Source: Mucilaginibacter conchicola
Lineage (GTDB): Bacteria > Bacteroidota > Bacteroidia > Sphingobacteriales > Sphingobacteriaceae
Direction: 5' to 3'
DNA: 64,000 nucleotides
Assembly: GCF_003432115.1 (NCBI RefSeq)
Contig: NZ_QWDC01000003.1
Span: forward strand, 186,001 to 250,000
Part shown: piece after piece, positions 40,310-47,997 of the stretch
Layout of the letters: each line of letters starts with the position of its first letter
How positions within the stretch are numbered: position 1 is the first letter of the stretch
Position numbers and translations under genes: made by a program
Notes under the pieces: model-generated
The model's database searches: none
Seen by the model: the letters and a program-made list of their open reading frames with translations, nothing else
Told to the model about the DNA's origin: nothing

Positions 40310-40418
40310 GGTCTAAGTTTAGCGAAGCGTAACTTAGACCAAAAATGCGTTAAGCTTTCAGCTTAACGCTCAAGGAGAATCCTTGAAGCATTTTAGGTCG
40401 AAGTTGAAAACTTCGACC
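40310..40418. repeat. Array of four adjacent hairpins
   Basis: Hairpins at 40310-40340 (GGTCTAAGTT/AACTTAGACC, with a 9-11 nt loop), 40347-40369 (10-bp stem, TTC loop), 40370-40386 (7-bp stem, GAA loop) and 40396-40418 (10-bp stem, GAA loop). AAAATGC and GCATTTT bases around the middle pair could close a branched structure. Confidence 0.75.
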
Positions 40419-40446
40419 AGTAACGGAGAAGGAAACAACCAACTAT

Positions 40447-40560
40447 GTCATTTCGAGCGAGCAGAAGGGTGGGGTGTTGCGTAAGGGCGACGAGAAATCT
40501 TCTACACCGTAAGTATTGCGCGTAGAAGATTTCTCCTCGCTGTCGCTCGTTCGAAATGAC
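40447..40560. repeat. GTCATTTCGAG palindromic element
   Basis: Starts GTCATTTCGAGCGAGC and ends GCTCGTTCGAAATGAC, with inner arms GACGAGAAATCTTCTAC and GTAGAAGATTTCTCCTC. It fills the rest of the gap between alkB and the response regulator gene. Confidence 0.8.
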
Positions 40561-40575
40561 AAGAGGTAGTAATTG

Positions 40576-41292
40576 CTATGATACATCCTTCTGATTCAAA
40601 CTCCCCAGCAACCTTTCCCTGTACGATTGCCCTATAGCCAGATCCTGTTCACCTACGCGCACAAAATTGCCTTCAATAAAGCGGATATAAGCGGTGTTCA
40701 CCATAGTAGAGCGGTGGATGCGCATAAAGCCCGTGGCCGGTAGTAACTGCTCAATTTTGTTGAACGTCATGTACGTAACGTAGGTCTGTGGAGCGGTATG
40801 CACTTTAAGATAATCACCGTAGGCTTCAATGTAGATTATATCAGCTAGGTCAAGCTTTACCAAACGGCGGTCAACCTTCAGGAAGATATGGCCTGTGTTA
40901 TCAGGCGGGGCAGGTGCGGCGGGTTTATCAACAGGTAGTCCATTGTCGGGTTTTATCTTTTGGATGGCTTTCAGGAAACGTTCAAAAGTGATGGGCTTAA
41001 GCAGGTAGTCCACAGCTTCCAGCTCAAAGGCATCCACCGCATATTCGCTGTAGGCAGTGGTAAATATCACTTTCGGGGCATTCTTTAACGACCGCATAAA
41101 GTTAACGCCAGTAATGCCGGGCATCTGTATATCCAGAAACATCACATCCACCCTATGCTCATGCAGCATCCCGAAGGCCTCTACCGCGCTTTGGCAGGTA
41201 GCCAGGCAATTAAGGCCCGGCAACTGGCTAATGTAGCCTTCCAGTAACTGGCGGGCCAGTGGTTCATCGTCAACTATAAGGCAATTGATCAT
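40576..41292 (-). CDS. LytTR-family response regulator
   Basis: A 238-residue two-domain regulator. The receiver domain (about 1-115) has the acidic pair D8-D9, phosphoacceptor D54 (VMFLDIQMPG), the T of FTTAYSEYA and K in LLKPI. A short proline/alanine-rich linker leads to a LytTR DNA-binding domain (about 135-235; IFLKVDRRLVKLDLADIIYIEAYGDYLKVH, FMRIHRSTMVN). It overlaps its cognate sensor kinase gene by four bases. Target genes are unknown. Confidence 0.95.
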   Translation of the reverse strand: MINCLIVDDEPLARQLLEGYISQLPGLNCLATCQSAVEAFGMLHEHRVDVMFLDIQMPGITGVNFMRSLKNAPKVIFTTAYSEYAVDAFELEAVDYLLKPITFERFLKAIQKIKPDNGLPVDKPAAPAPPDNTGHIFLKVDRRLVKLDLADIIYIEAYGDYLKVHTAPQTYVTYMTFNKIEQLLPATGFMRIHRSTMVNTAYIRFIEGNFVRVGEQDLAIGQSYRERLLGSLNQKDVS

Positions 41293-42365
41293 TTGTTAAG
41301 CTGTAGCGTTAAAGTTACGGTATAGATTCTGTCTGCCTGCTGCAATGATAGAGTATGGCGGTTTGGGTATAACAACTCCAGGCGTTTATTTACGTTTTTT
41401 AGGCCTATGCCACCGCCCTCGGGCCGTTCGTCATTGGCATCCCATGCAACAGGGTTACTGGTTTGGAATATCAGTTCATCCTCATCAATAGCCAGCACCA
41501 TACGTACCCATTTATCGGGCAGATTCTTTTGCAGCGAATGTTTAAAGGTGTTCTCTATCAGCGGCAAAAAAAGCAGGGGTTCTATTTCTGTTTTGCTGAT
41601 GTCGCCCTGTATCAAAAACTCAATGGCTTCGGGTTTATCATGGCGTACGTTCTCCAGGTGAATGTAGCTTTTTATAAAATTCACCTCGCGCTCAAGGCTT
41701 ACTCGTTCGTGCCGGCTATCGTAAAGTACGTAGCGCATAATGGCCGATAGGTCGGCTATCATCTGCGGCGTTTTGGGTGATGCCTGCACACTCAGCGCAT
41801 ACATATTATTGAGCGTATTGAAAAAGAAATGGGGCTGTACCTGCTGTTTCAGATGGTCCAGTTCAAGGCGCAGCTTTTCTGTTTCAACAGTGCTGAGGTT
41901 ATGCTGATTTTTAAACAGCAGGCGTATCACATAAACAGACGTTGCAGCCAGTAAAACCAAACTGGTATAACCCAGGGTTTGATTGAAATAGCCGTGTGAA
42001 AAATCTTCGGGGTGACCGGATCGCAGGTTATCGCGGTAGCCCGATGGGATAAATGGTAAGCTTATCGTAGTAAGCATAGTAATACGCCCCCATAGCTCAT
42101 AAACCAGTATATAAACAGGAAATAGCAAAGCGAACAGTAGGTAGCGCTTTTGACCGATGGTGTAAGGCAGATATACCCTGTAATAAAGCATAATTACGGG
42201 TGCATTTATGATGTTAAGAAACACAAGACTCAATGTAAACGGCAAAGTTCCCCAGATCTGCATGCCTGTTGCAAACGGACTAACGATACAAACGAACACA
42301 AGGTAAGCCGCCTCGGCAATGAGGCTTTTTTGATTGTATGTGAGCTGAGGGTAGGAGCGGGGCAT
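41289..42365 (-). CDS. LytS-like sensor histidine kinase
   Basis: A 358-residue membrane sensor with four hydrophobic segments in the first 150 residues, then a His_kinase (PF06580-type) domain with the phosphoacceptor in LKQQVQPHFFFNTLNNMYAL. The ATPase region has PLIENTFKHSL and GGIGLKNVNKRLELLYP. It is the partner of the LytTR regulator, with a four-base overlap. This pair type is common in Bacteroidota; the signal is unknown. Confidence 0.93.
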   Translation of the reverse strand: MPRSYPQLTYNQKSLIAEAAYLVFVCIVSPFATGMQIWGTLPFTLSLVFLNIINAPVIMLYYRVYLPYTIGQKRYLLFALLFPVYILVYELWGRITMLTTISLPFIPSGYRDNLRSGHPEDFSHGYFNQTLGYTSLVLLAATSVYVIRLLFKNQHNLSTVETEKLRLELDHLKQQVQPHFFFNTLNNMYALSVQASPKTPQMIADLSAIMRYVLYDSRHERVSLEREVNFIKSYIHLENVRHDKPEAIEFLIQGDISKTEIEPLLFLPLIENTFKHSLQKNLPDKWVRMVLAIDEDELIFQTSNPVAWDANDERPEGGGIGLKNVNKRLELLYPNRHTLSLQQADRIYTVTLTLQLNK

Positions 42366-42521
42366 AGGTACAAAAGTAAGGTTGCCGGTATGAAGATAAT
42401 CAGTTTTTCGATGAACGCACGCTTTTGCACGTTGAATAAGATCGCAGCTTGTTTAACGGGCAGGGGCAGGGCTTCGTCGAAAACTTTTCTTGCGTTGCCG
42501 GATGCGAAACATCTTTGTAGC

Positions 42522-44198
42522 ATGAAAAAACGCGCCTTACTTATCATCATACCGTTAACCCTTGCTGCCGGAGTTTTGCAGGCCCAAAACCGGCAGCAGG
42601 TTAACAACCTTGCCACCTTTGCCAGGGTGTGGGGATTTTTGAAATTCTATCATCCGGCAGTAGCCAATGACACTGCCAATTGGGATAAACAGTGGTTAAA
42701 TTCGCTATTAACTATAAAGAAAATTGAAAATAATGAAGAGTTTAAAAGTTTTATAACCAGATGGTACAGCCAATTACCTAAACAAAAAGTTGATTATAGT
42801 TTAAGCCAGCCATCAGGTGATTCTGTTTTCCATGTGTTTGATGAAGGGGACATTAAAACCTTTGCTATCCCTGCTCAAATGAAGCAGGAATTTACAGATC
42901 TGTACCTGCATCATCGCCCCGATTCTAACCGGTATGTAGACAATCGTTATGGAAAGTACACGCTGGATTATGTTTATTTTAAAGAAGAAGAATACACCAA
43001 CCCCGATTACCCTGACGAGGCTCATCGCTTGCTGGCTCTGGTAAGATACTGGAATATAATCAACTACTTCTATCCGTTTAAGCAGGGTTTTGCGCCAAAC
43101 TGGAATAAGGTACTTGCAGATTTTATTCCGCAGTTCATCAACGCAGCTGATAAGGACGAGTACCGTAGCGTATTTCTGAAGCTGACCGCGAGGATAAAAG
43201 ACAGCCACTCGTTCTTTAAACAGGAAGAGTTTTATGCTCACCGTTTGCAAAATGCACCCTTTTTACTGTATTACATTGATGGGAAATACATAGTCGCGAA
43301 TGACCAGTATGGTGAGCTTATGAACAAACAAGGTATTAAACAGGGTGATGAGATAATTTCTATAAACAATAAAAATATAAAGGCTTGTGAAGATTATATA
43401 AAGCAATACTGTACCGGTAGCAATAACGCCGTATTGCACCGCGAGATAGGCCGTAACCTCTTCCGGATGGATACCGCTAATAGCATTCAGCTGACTGTTC
43501 GCCGTAACGGAAAGCTCATCACGCAGCAACTGAAGCTCTACTCATACGGCGAGCTTTACCAATACCGTTTAAAGCATCAACCCAAACTTTGGGAAGATAT
43601 GGGCAACGGTATTTTCTACGTACGCTTCTGTAAGATAACCGATGGCAAACAACTTAAACAGATGTACGATTCTATCCAAAACGCCAAAACCGTGATATGG
43701 GAAATGCGCGATTATCCCTACTTCCCTACCACGCAGATCTACCGCCCGGGTATATTTGGCAACCAACGCAGCGAGGAGATCAATTACAACACCGACCTGT
43801 TTTACCCCGGTACCTACCGCGCCCATACCGACCATGACGCTGCACCAACAGACACGTTGAATTTGCCGCGCTACAAGGGGCGTTTAATCGTATTAGTGAA
43901 TGAGTATACCCAAAGCCTGGCAGAAAGTGTAGCAGCAGCGTTAAAAAGCCGCCCCAACACGATTGTAATAGGCAGGCAGACTGCCGGTGCAACTGGCAAT
44001 ATGTTCTTTACTGATTATCCGGGCGGCATCGGCGCGGCTTACACCGCCGTAAAAGTGGTTGGCTCTGATGGTAGTTTTAAACAGGGGCAGGGTGTAAAAC
44101 TGGATAAAGAAATAAAGCTGAGCGTCAAAAAAATGCAGTCGGTGGCTGATTATGAGTTGGAGCAAGCATATCAGCAGGCACTTAAAGATTTGAAATAA
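42522..44198 (+). CDS. S41-family (C-terminal processing/tricorn-like) peptidase with PDZ-like domain
   Basis: A 558-residue secreted serine peptidase. The ATG at 42522 starts a signal peptide ending VLQAQ; the frame is open further upstream only because it runs antisense to the sensor kinase gene. An N-terminal helical part has FARVWGFLKFYHPAV, typical of Bacteroidota S41 proteins. A PDZ-like segment lies at about 285-320 (GIKQGDEIISINNKN). The catalytic domain has the probable nucleophile S465 in EYTQSLAESVA, followed by IGRQTAGATGNM. The Lys of the CtpA-type dyad is not seen, so a tricorn/IRBP-like mechanism is more likely. Confidence 0.9.
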   Translation: MKKRALLIIIPLTLAAGVLQAQNRQQVNNLATFARVWGFLKFYHPAVANDTANWDKQWLNSLLTIKKIENNEEFKSFITRWYSQLPKQKVDYSLSQPSGDSVFHVFDEGDIKTFAIPAQMKQEFTDLYLHHRPDSNRYVDNRYGKYTLDYVYFKEEEYTNPDYPDEAHRLLALVRYWNIINYFYPFKQGFAPNWNKVLADFIPQFINAADKDEYRSVFLKLTARIKDSHSFFKQEEFYAHRLQNAPFLLYYIDGKYIVANDQYGELMNKQGIKQGDEIISINNKNIKACEDYIKQYCTGSNNAVLHREIGRNLFRMDTANSIQLTVRRNGKLITQQLKLYSYGELYQYRLKHQPKLWEDMGNGIFYVRFCKITDGKQLKQMYDSIQNAKTVIWEMRDYPYFPTTQIYRPGIFGNQRSEEINYNTDLFYPGTYRAHTDHDAAPTDTLNLPRYKGRLIVLVNEYTQSLAESVAAALKSRPNTIVIGRQTAGATGNMFFTDYPGGIGAAYTAVKVVGSDGSFKQGQGVKLDKEIKLSVKKMQSVADYELEQAYQQALKDLK

Positions 44199-44203
44199 AG
44201 GCC

Positions 44204-44211
44204 TATATTTG
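44204..44211 (+). promoter_or_regulatory. Candidate -7 element for the DUF4920 gene
   Basis: TATATTTG matches TAnnTTTG 20 bases before the ATG. A -33 TTG at the usual distance is not obvious, because the region is the end of the upstream gene. Confidence 0.4.
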
Positions 44212-44230
44212 TTTTACAAACAATAAAGCT

Positions 44231-44704
44231 ATGAAGAAACTGATCCTTTTTGCCATTTGCTTTGGCTTTAGCGCCATTGCATTTGCTCAATCAACTATTA
44301 AACCTGCCGAAGCGGGTGTAACATACGGCAACCCTGTAACTGCCGATAACGCAGTTAGCACTGCCGACCTGAACAAAACCCTTTCAACCGATTCTGTTTA
44401 CAATGGTAAAATTACCGGCACCGTGGTTGAGGTTTGCAAAAAGAAAGGCTGCTTTATGAAATTAGAGCAAGCGAATGGCACGCCGATAATGGTACAGTTT
44501 ACCGATTACGCTTATTTTATGCCGCAGAACATTGTGGGCAAAACCGTAGTGGTTGAAGGTAAGGCTAAAGTGAAAGAAACATCGGTAGAGCGCTTAAGAC
44601 ACTATGCATCTGATGCCGGCAAAAGCAAAGAAGAGATAGCTGCCATCAAAGAACCAAAACGCGATATCGGCATTATGGCTGATGGCGTGTTGGTTGTGAA
44701 ATAG
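44231..44704 (+). CDS. DUF4920 secreted protein
   Basis: A 157-residue exported protein: signal peptide 1-19 (IAFA-Q), then a DUF4920 domain with an OB-fold-like core (YNGKITGTVVEVCKKKGCFMKLE; VVVEGKAKVKETSVERLRHYA). The pair of cysteines in VCKKKGCF is conserved in the family. Function is not established. It follows the S41 peptidase after 32 bases and may have its own promoter. Confidence 0.88.
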   Translation: MKKLILFAICFGFSAIAFAQSTIKPAEAGVTYGNPVTADNAVSTADLNKTLSTDSVYNGKITGTVVEVCKKKGCFMKLEQANGTPIMVQFTDYAYFMPQNIVGKTVVVEGKAKVKETSVERLRHYASDAGKSKEEIAAIKEPKRDIGIMADGVLVVK

Positions 44705-44723
44705 AATAATCGCAAACACGCAA

Positions 44724-44869
44724 ATTGCACCATCGGTGCAATAGGTCGGTAGAAGGCCGAATGAATTATGACCAGCATGCCGTCAGGTATGCAACTTCAC
44801 GAGTATTGCACCTAACGGAGCAATTAAATTCGCGATTGATTAGCTACCAACCTTAAGCTCCTACGGAGC
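44724..44869. repeat. Group of short GCACC/GGTGC-type hairpins
   Basis: Three related hairpins: ATTGCACC-ATC-GGTGCAAT (44724-44742), ATTGCACC...GGAGCAAT (44805-44824) and GCTCC-TAC-GGAGC (44857-44869). No gene is visible in this 253-base gap. Confidence 0.65.
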
Positions 44870-44914
44870 ATTGGATTTGCAGGAAGCTCAAATTCCGCGA
44901 TAACAGAGAAATAC

Positions 44915-44945
44915 AAAAAAGTCCTGCATATTTGCGGGACTTTTT
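44915..44945 (+). terminator. Rho-independent terminator
   Basis: AGTCCTGCA pairs with TGCGGGACT (one wobble) around a 4-nt loop, with A-rich and T-rich flanks on either side. It separates the DUF4920 gene from the next gene. Confidence 0.8.
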
Positions 44946-44957
44946 AATTTTATAACG

Positions 44958-45185
44958 ATGGCAGATCAACCCAACAATCCCTTACACGGTAAAACTTTAC
45001 AGGCCATACTCGAAGCGCTGGTGGCGCACCTGGGCTGGCCCGAGATGGGTTATCGCATCCGCATCAACTGCTTTTTGGATAACCCAAGCATCAACTCGAG
45101 CCTCAAATTCCTGCGCAAAACCCCATGGGCACGGCAAAAGGTTGAAGACCTTTATGTAGAATACTACAAAGAGCTGAACTCTTAA
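44958..45185 (+). CDS. VF530-family (DUF2132) putative DNA-binding protein
   Basis: A 75-residue helical protein with the full VF530 pattern: PLHGKTLQAILEALVAHLGW, then INCFLDNPSINSSLKFLRKTPWARQKVEDLY. VF530 from Vibrio is a structurally known small protein assigned as DNA-binding; its role is uncertain. The 3' end overlaps the convergent DEAD-box-like gene by four bases. Confidence 0.92.
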   Translation: MADQPNNPLHGKTLQAILEALVAHLGWPEMGYRIRINCFLDNPSINSSLKFLRKTPWARQKVEDLYVEYYKELNS

Positions 45186-46498
45186 TGTTTCTTAGCCTTG
45201 TTCATCTTTGCCTTTTTTGATGAACTGATGTTATAGGTTTTGGCATTCTCCGGTTTCTTCTCGTGGAAGGCCGGGCCGGGCACGTACTTATCGTCGGCTT
45301 TGTGCACCTGCTTAGGGCGGGCTGCTTTTTCGGCTTCTTTCTCCTTGCGGTCTTTCTCTATCACCAGGTCATCCGGCAGGTCTGAGTTTTGCATTTTTTG
45401 GCCGGTAGCCTGCTCAATGCGGCGTATTTGGTCAAGCTCAAGGTCGGTAGCAAACGTTAAAGCAATGGTTTCGCTTTCCTCTTCGCTGGCTTGGGTTTCA
45501 ATGTGTTTAATATAGGTTTCTTTATCAGCCGGCAAATCGAAGTTGATAATGAAAGGCACGCCTTCAAGGTTTATCTGCTCGTCCAGTTCGTTAGCTATTA
45601 ACAGCACGCGCAGCTTATCGTTGCGCATAAAATCGGCAACGTCATGCACGCTCGGGTCTTCGTATGATAGTGGTTTGATAAAAGCACTTGCCAGCCTTGC
45701 TTTACGCAGAAGGTTTTTATAGATGGTTTCTACAGTAGCGCGGGTGTTAGCAAACACTACTGTTTTGGTAAACACTTCAGCATCCTGCAAGAATAGGTTA
45801 AGCAGGTTTAGCTTAGTGCCAAAGTTAGGCACATGGTACAGCATCTGCGGAACTACCGCTAACTGCGCCTCGGTCAATTCCTCAACCTCAATAGTAGCCG
45901 GCAAATGCATAAACGGATCTATCATTTTCTCCAGCTTCTCGTGCATCACCTCGGTAAAAACCAGTCGCTGGGCTTTGCCAATGCTGGTTGATAGCTCGGT
46001 AGTTGGTAACTGCAGGCCTTTTTTAACAATGGTATGTGCGTCATCGATAACCAAAAGCTCCACCTTATTAAGGTTTAAACCGAGTTTTAGGTAGATGGCA
46101 CGTGCACGATCAGGCGTGGCAATAACGATATCAGCCCCCTCGGCAAGGTCGTCCATTTGTTGGTCAACGCTGGTGCCGGTGTGCAATAACACAATGCGGA
46201 TGGTTTTGTTGCGGTTGAGCAAATCGAAACGCTCGTTGATGGCTTCAACCCCTTCCTGGTCGGGAGAGAGGATAAGAGCAGCAGGCACATTATCGGCACT
46301 GTGTTTAAAACGGTTTAACGTAGCCAAAACAAGCGTAGTGGTTTTGCCACCGCCTTCAGGCGCAATACCGATCACATCCTGACCGCCATTAATGCGGCTC
46401 AGCGTTTTTTGCTGTAGTTCTTTTGGGTTATCAAACCCCGCTTCGGTTAATGATCGTACCAGCTGTTTGTTCAGCTTAAATTTTTCTGCCCAGGCCAT
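45182..46498 (-). CDS. Degenerate DEAD-box helicase-like protein
   Basis: A 438-residue two-RecA-domain protein of the DEAD-box superfamily. The Q motif (FDNPKELQQ) and Walker A (EGGGKTT, 48-54) are intact, and ATPDR (127-131) resembles motif Ib. Motif II reads IDDAH (151-155) instead of DEAD. Motif III SAT is replaced by TEV (182-184), and the motif V and VI region reads NLEGVPFIINFDLP then YIKHIETQ, lacking RGxD and HRIGR. It may bind ATP and RNA but is unlikely to unwind normally. The lysine-rich tail (KKAKMNKAKKH) fits RNA binding. Convergent with the VF530 gene. Confidence 0.85.
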   Translation of the reverse strand: MAWAEKFKLNKQLVRSLTEAGFDNPKELQQKTLSRINGGQDVIGIAPEGGGKTTTLVLATLNRFKHSADNVPAALILSPDQEGVEAINERFDLLNRNKTIRIVLLHTGTSVDQQMDDLAEGADIVIATPDRARAIYLKLGLNLNKVELLVIDDAHTIVKKGLQLPTTELSTSIGKAQRLVFTEVMHEKLEKMIDPFMHLPATIEVEELTEAQLAVVPQMLYHVPNFGTKLNLLNLFLQDAEVFTKTVVFANTRATVETIYKNLLRKARLASAFIKPLSYEDPSVHDVADFMRNDKLRVLLIANELDEQINLEGVPFIINFDLPADKETYIKHIETQASEEESETIALTFATDLELDQIRRIEQATGQKMQNSDLPDDLVIEKDRKEKEAEKAARPKQVHKADDKYVPGPAFHEKKPENAKTYNISSSKKAKMNKAKKH

Positions 46499-46535
46499 AT
46501 CAACTTATAAAAGCTGCAAAGATACCATAATAAGT

Positions 46536-46746
46536 CTTGAAATGTAGAACACCGAATGTTGAATGTAGAATGATGAAGTGAAAATCCTTCTATTTACCGT
46601 TGGCTGAAGCCAACGGTAATGATGCTGCAATTTCAAATTCATTGCCGTCCCATTTATGGGACGGCAGACGGGGAAAGGTTATCGGCTTTAGTCAAACTAC
46701 CTACCTTCGATATTCAAAATTCAACATTCAGTGTTCGATATCATTC
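46536..46746. repeat. Composite element: 7-nt GAAT palindrome enclosing two perfect hairpins
   Basis: Outer arms: left (46536-46580) reads GAACACC, GAATGTT, GAATGTA, GAATGAT, GAAG; right (46746-46705, reversed) reads GAACACT, GAATGTT, GAATTTT, GAATATC, GAAG. Inside are hairpins 46596-46617 (9-bp stem, TGAA loop) and 46644-46665 (GCCGTCCCAT/ATGGGACGGC, 2-nt spacer). It fills most of the 328-base gap 46499-46826. Confidence 0.75.
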
Positions 46747-46770
46747 CTCAACCAGCACAGTGCCGCATAG

Positions 46771-46804
46771 TTGCCCCATCAGCAAAAAAGATATTGTACA
46801 TTTA
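46771..46804 (+). promoter_or_regulatory. Candidate promoter of the sugar-acid operon
   Basis: TTG (46771-46773), 23 bases, then TACATTTA (46797-46804), one base off TAnnTTTG. Spacing is slightly long. The start would lie about 15 bases before the first ATG (46827). Confidence 0.4.
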
Positions 46805-46826
46805 GCTTTATAAACCTGATAAACTT

Positions 46827-47990
46827 ATGAATAAGCTTCTTTTACTCTGCCTGATGCTTGGCATCACGGGCCTCTCTGCACGCGCCCAACAAAAATTTAA
46901 CGGACTGGATAATAACATGGGCAGCATTTTCCGCACATCAGATGCGGTAAGCCGTTCTATCAGTCCCGAGAATTTTAATGGTGAGAAGGGAAAAGGCGGC
47001 ATGGCAACCGAAGGTACCGGCAAAAACGCAGCGCGCGACTTGGGCCAAACCTGGAAGGTGAGCCCAAGCGTTGTGATAAAAAAGCACACCACTTATACCG
47101 TGGCCGAAATAAACGGCGAGGGCGCTATTCAGCATATCTGGATGACACCCACCGGCAACTGGCGTTATTCCATCATCCGCATGTATTGGGATGATGAGGC
47201 TACGCCGTCAGTAGAAGCACCCGTGGGCGATTTCTTTTGCATGGCCTGGGGTAAATATGCACAGATCAACTCTATGGCGGTAACCGTTAACCCAGGCAGC
47301 GCCTTCAATTGCTACTGGCCCATGCCTTTCCGCAAAAAATGCCGTATCACTATGGAAAATATCGATAACGAAGATATGGTGCTTTACTACCAGGTTGATT
47401 ATACTCTTACTAAAGTGCCCGAGGATGCAGGTTATTTCCATGCACAGTTTCGCCGTGTAAACCCGCTGCCCTATAAGAAAGATTTTGTGTTGGTAGACAG
47501 CATAAAAGGCAAGGGCCAGTACGTGGGAACTTACCTGGCTTACGGATCAAATAAAAATGGTTGGTGGGGTGAAGGCGAGATTAAGTTCTTTATGGATGGA
47601 GACAGCAAGTATCCAACCATTATAGGCACAGGCACCGAAGACTATTTCTGCGGATCATACAATTTTGAGACCCGCAAACGCGACGACCAGGGCAAAGAAA
47701 CACGCGGTTACACCGAGTTTAGTGGGCCGTATACCGGTTTGGCGCAGGTAATAAAAGGCGATGGTTTGTACAACGTGGCACAGCGCTTTGGGCTGTACCG
47801 CTGGCACATTGCCGACCCGATACGCTTTGAAAAAAGCCTTAAAGTTACGCTGCAGGCCTTAGGCTGGAGAGGAGATGGCCGTTACCTGCCGTTGCAGGAT
47901 GATCTGGCATCAACAGTGTTCTGGTACCAGCAGGGGCCACACGGGCCGTTCCCTAAATTGCCCGGTAAGGACGAACTGGAAGTGAATTAA
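46827..47990 (+). CDS. DUF2961 (GH172-type) glycoside hydrolase
   Basis: A 387-residue exported protein: signal peptide 1-20 (SARA-Q), then the DUF2961 double beta-jelly-roll, now glycoside hydrolase family 172. Members cleave fructofuranosyl or D-arabinofuranosyl linkages. Family markers: GEGAIQHIWMTPT, GDFFCMAWGKYAQINSMAV, CYWPMPFRKKCRITMENI, and GTGTEDYFCGSYNF with the likely catalytic acids. It opens an operon with sugar-acid enzymes eight bases downstream, so it probably releases the sugar metabolised by them (inference). Confidence 0.9.
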   Translation: MNKLLLLCLMLGITGLSARAQQKFNGLDNNMGSIFRTSDAVSRSISPENFNGEKGKGGMATEGTGKNAARDLGQTWKVSPSVVIKKHTTYTVAEINGEGAIQHIWMTPTGNWRYSIIRMYWDDEATPSVEAPVGDFFCMAWGKYAQINSMAVTVNPGSAFNCYWPMPFRKKCRITMENIDNEDMVLYYQVDYTLTKVPEDAGYFHAQFRRVNPLPYKKDFVLVDSIKGKGQYVGTYLAYGSNKNGWWGEGEIKFFMDGDSKYPTIIGTGTEDYFCGSYNFETRKRDDQGKETRGYTEFSGPYTGLAQVIKGDGLYNVAQRFGLYRWHIADPIRFEKSLKVTLQALGWRGDGRYLPLQDDLASTVFWYQQGPHGPFPKLPGKDELEVN

Positions 47991-47997
47991 ACCATAA

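Noticed and set aside
42150..42521. Upstream extension of the S41 peptidase frame
   Set aside because: It runs antisense to the sensor kinase gene and lacks protein-like features; the signal peptide begins at 42522.
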